This document shows positions 1 through 8,825 of a stretch of 16,418 nt of DNA, piece after piece; position 1 is the stretch's first letter, and every line of letters begins with the position of its first letter. Source of the DNA: Pigoraptor vietnamica (lineage: Eukaryota > Opisthokonta > Filasterea). The stretch is taken from the NCBI GenBank assembly GCA_943704525.1, contig CALSCQ010001198.1, positions 1 to 16,418 on the forward strand, given 5' to 3'. The notes beneath the pieces were generated by a model that saw nothing but the letters and a program-made list of their open reading frames with translations, searched no databases and had not been told where the DNA came from. The position numbers were made by a program, and so were the translations under genes.

Positions 1-233
<233 letters not shown>

Positions 234-738
234 ATGGACGCGAGTGGCGATGGCCTGCGGAAGCGCGCACGGTCCCCCCTTGACGAGCAATATGAAGCAG
301 CAAAGCGTCCGTCGTTTGGGACGTCACCGCGCGCGTACCTTGGCGACTTCAGCGTGGCACCGGCGGCGTTCGAAGGTGCGCTTGTTGCCTTTCTATTGGC
401 GCGCATGTCTCACTTGAGATGGGCCATGTGTTTGCGCCGTCCTTTGCGAATGAACTGCGTTGCAGATCTGCTGCCTCACTGTCAACCCTCACCAACACTG
501 TCACATGAGCAGCTCACCCTCACCAAAAACTCACTGCCCGCGTTTCATGTTTACAATTGTGTTTAATATGGAACCCCATTGACGCAGGCCGCATGGCGCC
601 TTTCCGGCAGCCCACGGAAGTGGGTTGCATGTCATCGGACGAGCGCCGGCAGTGGCACTTTGAGGACCGCTCCGGCCTGGTGCGTGTGCTTGTGTGTGCG
701 CGCGCAATTTGTAGCTGGCGGTTGTGCGTATGTGCGTG

Positions 739-783
<45 letters not shown>

Positions 784-2669
784 CTTGTGCATGTGCCCCA
801 GAACGTACGTGCGCACTGACTGTGTTGCTGTGCTGTGCGTCTGTGCTTGCGTGTGATACGACACTGCGACGGCTGATATGTCACTCTCGTTCTTCCCCCT
901 TTTTTTCACTCGCAACAGCGCGCATTTGTGCCTCGCGATGTCTCGGACGGCCGCTGCGACCTTCGCCGTGGCTACGACGCGTACATACAGCGCGCAGAGT
1001 TCCCCAAAGAGCACCTTGATCCAATGCTCGGGTGGGCCAGACACCACCTGCACGAGGAGTCCGAAGGCCGTGCGACCGCCGCAGTGGAGGCATTCAAAGT
1101 GGGTGGCACGCGCGCTTGTCGTGAGGAGTGAGCGACCGGCTGACTGGTCTCCATGGCCTGTCAATGGCTGCAGAAGGCGAAGTTTGTCACGTGGCGGGGC
1201 ATATTGACGCGCATTATGTGCACGCCCTATTCGACAAGAGACGCGTGGATTCTCGCGGGTTGCAAGCGGAAGGTACACGTAGCCACATTCGCACCCCCTT
1301 GCCCACTCACATCCACCACACGTGACACTCATGCTCACACACTCCCTTGCGCACTCACACCCACCGCACGCAACAGAATGAAGCAAGCACTGGCGCACAC
1401 ACTCCGAATCGGCAGTCTTCTGGTGCACTCAGCTGGTACTCGCACCGCCCAGGGCCGCATTTACATATCGGAATTCGACACCCCGGATGCCGTGGCCCGC
1501 CGCGAACGCGAAACGGAGAGAGACCGCCTCATGTGCTACTTTGGCTATTCGTTTGAGCAGTACTTTACGCGAGAGCGAACGGACGCCCGCGGTGCCCCTG
1601 CGCCACCGAGTGGGGAACCGACTATTCGCGTCAACACGAACGAGTCGTACTGTACGGTGATGCGCGGCTGCGTTGGATCGCACGGCCTGCTGTTTGGCGC
1701 GGAAATCGATTGTTGCGACGGTAAGTGGGAGCGTCTACAAAGCCGCGCGCGTGACTCCTCGGAAGCGGCACTGGTCGGAGACTCTGCATCGATGCGTCGC
1801 TGTGGCCACTCGTCATTTTTCCGCCCAATTTTCTCGTGTAGAGGCGGTGAGCGGATTTCCCGCGGCTTACATGGAACTGAAGACGTCCAAAACAGTGAAT
1901 AACGACCGGGATGCCGTGAACTTCGAGTGGGTTTGGGTTTGAGCCTGTGCGTGATGTGACGGTGATGCGTCGATTGTAGGGAGTGTCTGCAAGCGAGTTG
2001 ACGAGTCTGCGCCTTCACACAATTAACTCTGTTTGCGACAGGCGCAAAGCGCTTCGGTTTTACATCCAGAGCTTTCTCGCGGGCGTTCCGACTGTAGTTG
2101 TGGGGTTCAGAGACGATGGCGGCATAGTGCGCGCGGTGCAGCATTTCAAAACGCTAGAAATCCCCCGAATTGCGCGCGGAAAGAGTCACGGATGGGTGGG
2201 CACGCGAGTTTGCTCCGCTGCACACCTCCGTCTCGGTCACTGCTGTGGTGTGGCGTTGGACGCATCGATGTGCTGCGTTGCTGTGCGGTGTGAATATGTT
2301 GTTCCTGGCGTGCAATATTTTAGTGTCGCTGGGTCGCCCTAAATTTGCATGTGTGCACATACGTTCCCCCCCCCCCCTCTTCCCTTTCCTCGGGGGCGTT
2401 TCGTGTGTGCCGTATCGTCGTACTCCAGTGCCAGTGTGATGGCGCACTCGTGCGGTGACTTGCGCTTACCGCTACTTTCGACACTGCAGGATCCCATAGT
2501 GTGCATCAACTTTTGCGACCGCTTTCTCGCGTGGGTGGACGGCCTCATGGCAAGTGCCACGGAGAGCGATGTCTATGTGTTCGAGTTCACTCCCGCGCAG
2601 CAGGCGGTGATCGCCCACAGAGAGACCGACGGCGCACATTCGTTTCTGCCGCAATGGTTTGAGGGATAA
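234..2669 (+). CDS. DXO: DXO/RAI1-family decapping and deNADding 5'-3' exoribonuclease (8 exons)
   Basis: Exons: 234-375, 588-679, 919-1098, 1174-1272, 1453-1720, 1842-1926, 2042-2195 and 2490-2669. They join in frame to 1,200 nt, giving 399 aa, about the length of animal DXO. The family removes incomplete, unmethylated or NAD caps from RNA 5' ends and degrades the body; RAI1 members also partner the nuclease RAT1/XRN2. Family motifs are present: DLRRGY near the N terminus, FVTWRG around 142, GYSFEQY with metal-ligand Glu206, AEIDC with Glu255 and Asp257, MELKTSK with Glu272 and Lys274, IQSF with Gln298, then GFRDD. All expected catalytic acidic residues are intact. The N terminus has basic patches (RKRAR at 9-13, KR at 26-27) that could be a nuclear signal. 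The start is the only suitable ATG. Seven introns of 75-294 nt begin GT (GTG in five) and end AG. Family assignment is secure; cap preference cannot be read from sequence. Confidence 0.93.
743..782. repeat. (TG)n microsatellite in DXO intron 2
   Basis: About 20 TG units lie within intron 2 of DXO (680-918). The flanks are also TG/GTGC-rich, so the whole first part of the intron is low complexity. On the coding strand the repeat reads (UG)n, a known binding sequence for splicing regulators such as CELF and TDP-43 in animals. Relevance to this organism is unknown. Confidence 0.95.
2366..2377. repeat. Poly-C run in DXO intron 7
   Basis: Twelve consecutive C residues lie in intron 7 of DXO (2196-2489), the longest intron found in the window at 294 nt. 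A pyrimidine-rich stretch (CTCTTCCCTTTCCTC) follows directly. It is far from the acceptor at 2489, so it is probably not the polypyrimidine tract. Confidence 0.9.
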
Positions 2670-2708
2670 ACAGCGTGTGCAACTTTGTATCACGTGCATG
2701 TGTGGAAA

Positions 2709-5700
2709 TCACAGCCGATTTCGCGGAGCTTTGTGGGTACGCTCTCTGATGCTAAGCACGCGCGAACACATACGCTGCTGGCATGCCAATTCTAAAGTCC
2801 CCCCCCCCCCCCCCCCCAAACACACACACACACACGTGTCCAAGCCTCGAACCCACGTTATCAAAGGCGCTGCCATTGTCCGAGTGGAATGCGGCGGGGT
2901 TTTCTGCACGGGCAGCGAGAGCATCGAGAGCTCGCTCACGCCTTGCGTCCCAATCCGCGGTGCTACCGTCCGAATCGCGCCCATCCACCCCTGCGATCAG
3001 CTCTGCCAAAAGCGCCGTGTGCGCCACATAGCGCAAGCCCTGGCGCTCGTCGCTGTTCCCGCTATGTGCCAACAGCGACCGCACGCGGGAAAGACGAACC
3101 GCCTCCGCCGCACACTCCGTGCCTCGCAGACGACGCAGCGCGTCGCCCTCAGCCGCCATAACAGAGGGATCCAGACGCTCGAATTCGCAAGTTAGTTCCT
3201 CGTACGACGCACCCTCAAGGAGCCGGCGTACTATGCCAGGATCGGCAAGGTGCGCGAGTCCCGCACGCAGCTGCCGCAGAGTACTACTCAGCAGCGCTTC
3301 CCGCGCAAGCGCAGCGGACAACGCCGCGCACAGAGCTTCGCTGGCGTCACGCGACTCTCCCTGGGTTGTCACTGAAGGGGCCGCAGCCAACGCATCCGCT
3401 CGCGCCGACAGGGTGGCGACGGAGGCGGCAAGCTGCTCGGAGCGTCGCAGTTCACGTTCAAGCGCATGCCGTGCGTCCGCAAGGTCGGCGCTGTTGCGCG
3501 CCATCTCCTCGCGCGCGTACCCAAGTGCGCTTTCCGCTTCCGACAAGGCCGCCTCGCGCTTGCGCACCTCCGCGCGAGCAGCCGCCAACTGCTCGGACAG
3601 TCCAGCGTCCGCCGTGCCCGATCTCGCCGCCGCAGCCGCCAGCTCCTGCACCCGCACCTGCAGAGACAGGCGCAGCGCACTTTCTTGCGAGAGTGCATCC
3701 TCCGCGGCTGCGAGGCGCTGGCGCAGCGACTCGGCATCGGATCGCGCTGCTGCGAAAGCAGGGTCCTCGCTCGCCGCCCGCGGCACCGCGTAGTCCGCAG
3801 TGGGAGGCACAATGCCGTCGCTACGGCGCGTCATGTAGGGGCTTGCCGGTACAGACGCACTGTTACGCCTCCGGATCGCCATGCGAGGCGCCGTGCCCGG
3901 AGTCGACGGCCCTTCAATCTCCTCGGGTATTTCCTCGTCACTGCCGCTGCTGCCAGCCGCGCCACCGCCCGCCGCTGCGAAGGCAGGCGGTTCGCCGAGA
4001 CGGCGCTTCGCAATGGTGAGGCGTGCGATAAGCTCCGAATTCTCCGACTCCAGCGCTTCCAACCGCCCGCGAAGCGCAGCGCACTCGTCAGACAGCGCGT
4101 TCGCAGCGACCACTTCCGCCCGGAGCGCAGCGCACTCGGCCGCATGCCGCTCGGCAACGCGCTGCCGGTCGTTTGACTCGCTCGCGATGCGTGCACGCAG
4201 GGCGACTGTCTCGTCCTCAAGTCGACTTGCCACGTCGGCGCGCAGAAGCGCAACATCGAGTCGGGCGTGCGTATCCGCGAGCTCGGCGCTGAGGCGTTCC
4301 ACCTCCTGCCGCTGTTCCGCAGCCAATGCAGTCGCGCTGCGACACTTGAACTCCCATTCGTCGCTGCGCAAGCGTGCGATATCGCACTGGGTCCGCACGT
4401 GCGCAAGCTCGCGATGGGCGTCCGCCTCGGCCGCCTCCAAGCGCGCCCGCATATCCTTCACCTTGCGGCCGCGACGGTGGCAAGACTCCTCGAGTTCCGC
4501 AACGCGCGCCTCCGCAGCCTCGCACTTGCCCCGCGCCGTGTCCAGCAGCTGCATTGTTCCGTGCGCATTAACGCGAGCAAGTGAACAGCGGATGTGGATG
4601 AGGGGAGCGAAGGAAGAGAATTGCCGGTCAACTCAAAAATGGCTTAATCTCGACGGAGCTGATGCCTACACACTTACCGTTGAGAGCTCCTTGTTCCGCG
4701 ACATGGCCTTGGCAAGATCTGCGCGCGCCGCAGCCAGCGCGGACTCCGCCTCCGACGCCTGCTGAGCCCGCCCTGCGAGCTCCCGCCGCGCGGCCTCGAG
4801 GGCATCGTCGAGCTCGGCGACCTGCTCCTCGCGTTCCGAGAGCTCAGCAGCCCCGTGCTCTGCCTGCATGCGGTACACCGCAAGCGCCTCTTCCGCAGCC
4901 CGCGCATCGGCCCGCGCCGACGCCAGCGCTGCCTCGAGCTCCCGATGTGCGCTGGCATCGGGCGCGCCGATCGAGCCGTCCACCGCGCGTCGGAGGGCCG
5001 CAATTTCGCGCCGAGCGTCGTCCAGGTCGCGCAGGCACGCCTCCATCGCCGCCGTGTTGCGCTCGGTCGCCTCCTCCGACTCACGCACGGCCACAGAGGC
5101 CGCGGCAAGCTCACGCGTGCGCGCGGATAGAAGTACCTCGACGTCGGCGCAGCGGGCCGCGCTCTCCGCGAGCTGGGCTTCACAGTCCGAGCGGATCTGC
5201 GCAATTGCATTCTCGTAAGACGCGCGCACCTCATCGATCGCCGCGCGCTCGCCCTCATACGCGGCCTCGACTGCGGCACGACAGCCCTGCTCGAGCTCGG
5301 CCATGCGGGCAGCGACCCGCCTGATTTCCGCATCGCACGCCGACCTGCACTCACATACGCGCCCTCTGAGCACACACAAACGCCAAACAGACAGCGCAGA
5401 CGCCAAAAATCTGTCAAAAACCATAGAGAAAAAAACCCAACGCAAACGGGCGCACGAACACACCTGGCCTCTGCGGCGTCCTCGACCGCGCTGTCGCGCT
5501 CACGCTCAGCAGCGATCGCGCGCGCCTGTGCCTCACTGCACTGCGAGCGCGCCGCCGTTGCGCGTTCGGTGGCCTCCTGCCAGGCCCGGTGCGATTCGGT
5601 CGCCCGCCGCTGCAAGTCGTCCACTCGGGACGCCAGCGCCGCCTCACGCGCCTCAACCACGCGCAGAGCGGTCGCCAATCGATCGGCCTCGGCGGACGCA

Positions 5701-8365
5701 GACTCCTCCGCGCGCACCGCATCGGCAAGTTTGGTGCTCCAGTCGTCCACCTCGACGCGAAGTAGATTAGCTTGCGCGACAGCGACGCTCGCATTCCGCA
5801 CGGCCTCATCAAGACGCACGACCAAATCATCCCGCTCCTCCTGCGCCAGTTTGCCCGCAGACGCCTCGACCTCCAGCACAGCAATGCGCTCGCCCGCAGC
5901 AGACAGGCGCGCCTGCAACTCCCGTCGCTCGTCGCGCAGGCGCGCATCGGCCGCGCGCACGTCGTCTTCAAGCTCCGCAATGCGACGGACAAGAGACTCT
6001 TCCGGCTTGGCCGACTGCAACGCCGCTTCGCGTGCGCGCTCCTCGGCAGCGACGAGCCGGTCCTTCCACTCTGCCTCCGCCGCGGCGGCAGCGGCAACCG
6101 CCCTGTCGTGCTCTGCGAGTGCTGATCGCAGCTGGCCCTGGGCCGCGTCGAGCCGGTGCGCAAGTGAGTCGCGGTCCGCAGTGCACGCCCGGCACTCGTC
6201 CTCCGCCCGTCGCTGCGCGTCCCGAGCATGGGTCAGCTCGCGCGTCAGTCGCGCCACCTCCGTCTCTGCGTGCATGCGCTGAGCAATCTCCGAAGCGAGA
6301 GAGCCTTGAAGCGCGCTTGTGGCGGCCTCGCGGGCGGGGGACGCCGGCGTCAGAGTACGCGACGACTCCAGCCGCTGCACCTCTGCCGTGAGGCGCGCAC
6401 ATTCGGCAGCCGCATCAGCCGCCTGCGCCTTTGCGCGCGTGAGCTCGCCGGCAGTAACACGCGCTTCCTCCGTGACACGCAGCAAGTCGCGCTCGGCATC
6501 GCGCAGCTGCGCCTTGAGCTTGTTGCCCTCGGTCACCTTCTTGGCATTCGCAACCTGCGCGAGCCAACGATCACAGGTCAGACATAACACACGGCAATCA
6601 CGCGACAGTCACAGGTGATGCACAACCCGCCCACCCGCCCCCTCCCACAACGCCATTCTCGCACGTGCGCGTACCTGCAACTCTCGCAGCTGTTCCGCCA
6701 ACTCCTCTGCCGACGCCCGCGCGGCATTGCGCTCCTCCGTCAACCTCTTTATCGCGGCAGCAGCGTCGTCCGCCTCGGCACCCGGGGCAAGCGGCGAGGA
6801 CTGGCTGCTCGACGGCCGCCCAAAGAGCGCGTCGACGGTCGCACCGCCCCGCACCCGCTTGGCTGGGCTTCCTGAGGGTGTCCCAACGGGCGTCTGGGAC
6901 GATGATGCGGGCCCGCGCGCCAAGTCCAGCTCTGCCCTACGCGCCTCCGCATCGCGCCGGGCACGCTCTTCCGCGGCCGCGACGACGCTCGCCAGCGCAC
7001 GCTCGTACACAGCGCGCTCACGTTCAGACTCGGCGCGCACGTGGGCGACCTCCTCATGCGCACGGGCCACCCGGAGATTGCACTCTTCGAGCACAGCATC
7101 GATCGCAGCCTGATCCACCACAGCCGGTACCACCGTCTCTGTGGACGTGTCCACTTTGGTCCCTGCTGGCGCCCGTGCAAGCGCATCAAGCTGCTGCCGG
7201 ACTTCGGCCGCGCGCGCTCGCTCCGCCTCGCACTCAGCACGCGCAGTCAGCGCCTCCGCGCGCGCCGCATCCACCTCGCCCTCGAGGCGCGCACGGTCCG
7301 CTTGCCACCGCGCCCGCTCCTCGGCTCGCAGGCGCTCGGCCCTGTCAAACGACTCGCGCAGACGCGCAATCTCAGCATCGAACGAACGGCGCGCGGCCTC
7401 CAGCTCACGCGACGACGCATCCGCTTCCCGCCGGGCCATGTCTGCGCTCGCGCGCGCCGCCTCCAATTCGCGGGCGGCCCGACGCTCTCCGTCCGAGAGA
7501 TCGCGGCTCTTGCGCGTAAGCTCTTCTATGGTTGCTTCAAGCACCCCGTTCGCATCCACAGAATTTTGAAGCGCCAGCTCCATCACAGTGAGGTCGTCCT
7601 CGATGCCGGCATAGGCTGCAAGCTCCCGCAACCCCGCGCGCCGCACGACGTCGCCAACGCGGGCCTTCTCGCGCCGCAACGACGCCTCCAGCGACGTGCA
7701 TCGACCCTTAAGACCCTCGCACTGCGCGGCAAAGTCCTTCATCGCCGAGGTGCGGCGGTCCACCGTCGTCTGCAGCTCCTCCGCGGCATCCTCCAGGCGC
7801 GCGCGGTCAATCTCCCAGCGACGCGCGCGCTCGCGAAGCTTCTCCACCTCCGCCGTCGCCTCGAGGAGCGCCCGCTTCAGCGCACCCATGCTCTCAATGT
7901 TGTCGTCCGCAAGAGGGTGATGACGCGGCGGAGCGCGCGGGTATTCGTGAACACCGCCATTCGCAAAGAGATCGTCAATGGGCGCGCCGTTCCGCGAAGC
8001 GCCCACCGCGCTTGGCCCAGGGCGCGCGGGCCCATGCACGTCGGGGCCATCAAACGGCAGCTTGCGCGCCGATGTACGACTGCGGGTCGGCAGGTCAGAA
8101 GTGGCCGCAACAGGGATGCTCATCAAGTAACGCACAAAACAAAAACACGCTCGTCCATTGCCACGCACCTCGCGGCAACTGACGGCACCGGGCGAGTTCC
8201 GACCCCAGCGCCGCCCGTGCGCGCAGTGGTCGGGCTCGCGTGGGTGGCATGCGGACCGGATGCATGCGCGCGGGGCGGACTCCGTGCGTCTGGGCGCAGA
8301 GGGCTGCGTGCCGTCGCCGCGGCGTCCTCCCAGTGCGCACTGAGCACCTTGCGGAAGGCGTCCAT
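2709..8365 (-). CDS. Large coiled-coil protein of unknown function (6 exons, about 1,718 aa)
   Basis: Exons on the minus strand: 8365-8169, 8118-6675, 6554-5464, 5344-4678, 4548-2857 and 2774-2709. All junction phases agree (2, 0, 2, 0, 0), giving about 1,718 aa. I do not recognise the family. Residues 1-140 are Pro/Arg/Ala/Ser-rich and look disordered. From about 142 the chain is mostly heptad-like, Ala/Arg/Glu/Leu-rich coiled coil. Two Ser/Pro/Gly-rich linkers break it at about 470-515 and 1318-1398. The last 150 or so residues are less repetitive and may fold as a small helical domain. There is no motor, kinase, membrane or clear targeting motif. This architecture suits a golgin, centrosomal or cytoskeletal scaffold, but that is only analogy. 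Two ends are uncertain. An ATG at 8123 would skip exon 1 in the same frame. Without the last intron, translation would stop at 2752 instead of 2709. The gene diverges from VPS18 and converges on DXO. Confidence 0.8.
2799..2835. repeat. Poly-C run joined to (CA)n, in the proposed last intron of the coiled-coil gene
   Basis: Nineteen C residues (2799-2817) are followed by AAA and a short (CA)n tract. On the coding (minus) strand this reads (TG)n then poly-G. It sits between a GTGGGT donor at 2856 and a CAG acceptor at 2775. Every comparable tract in this window lies in an intron or intergenic DNA, which supports treating it as intronic. Confidence 0.9.
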
Positions 8366-8825
8366 GGCGCTGCTGCAGATTGGCTGCGTCAGAAAGCGCT
8401 TTCCACACACACGCTCCACAACAAGAAAAAACCCGGCTCACAACCAGCGGGAAAAAAGATGCGAGCTTTGAGCGTGACGCACCACGGGCGATTCAGAGGG
8501 CCGTCATGTGCATCCCTGCCGCACCGGCGACCACACACACAGAAGGACAAAACAACGGCCGCGTTGACCCCGCTGTCGCAAGATGGGTGTGCGACGACCA
8601 CACGCGAAGCACTCGCACGTTCACTGGGGATGCCTTGTGTCTGTTGGAGCGGTCGTCTGTTTGTGGGTGGGTGTGTTGCGACGGGAAATGGCGCCACGAG
8701 CGACGAGGCATCACGTGATCTCCCGTGATCTGCCCGCGCCAACAACAACTGGAAAAAGATCCACCACGACGGCAAGTGCCGCAGTGCTTGACGGGGAAGG
8801 GTGCGCCGCGCACCACCGCCCGAAA
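8366..8825. promoter_or_regulatory. Divergent intergenic region: shared promoter area of the coiled-coil gene and VPS18
   Basis: These 460 bp separate the two divergent start codons, so both promoters and 5' UTRs must lie here. The region has a ten-base palindrome ATCACGTGAT at 8710-8719, with a core E-box CACGTG. CGTGATCT occurs at 8714-8721 and again at 8724-8731. There is no obvious TATA box. The plus strand is open in the VPS18 frame from an ATG at 8583, with another ATG at 8688, so part of the right side could be VPS18 coding sequence if an upstream start is used. The translated extension resembles nothing I know. Confidence 0.5.
8710..8719. promoter_or_regulatory. Palindromic E-box ATCACGTGAT
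   Basis: A perfect ten-base palindrome lies 107 bp upstream of the chosen VPS18 start. CACGTG cores flanked by T and A are bound by bHLH proteins, for example Cbf1 in yeasts and TFEB at animal lysosomal genes. Regulation of a lysosomal tethering gene by such a factor would make sense. However, RTCACGTG also occurs elsewhere in the window (about 2689-2696, inside a 3' region, and 16017-16024), so chance is a real possibility. Confidence 0.3.

Noticed and set aside
520-1428. 302-codon open frame on the minus strand across DXO introns and exons
   Set aside because: It includes translated (CA)n as a His-Thr repeat and lies opposite clearly conserved DXO exons.
3881-4765. 294-codon Ser/Ala/Arg-rich open frame on the plus strand
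   Set aside because: Same antisense effect over coiled-coil exons 4 and 5. The translation is compositionally biased and crosses a well-supported intron of the sense gene.
7041-8471. 476-codon open frame on the plus strand
   Set aside because: It is antisense to the coiled-coil exons. Its product is Arg/Leu/His-rich with no recognisable domain. The Ala/Glu/Arg codons of the sense gene at high GC leave antisense frames open by chance.
8583-8825. VPS18 start at the upstream in-frame ATGs (8583 or 8688)
   Set aside because: The added residues are low complexity and would consume much of the divergent promoter. Because human VPS18 has a longer N terminus, this is kept as an alternative and not excluded.
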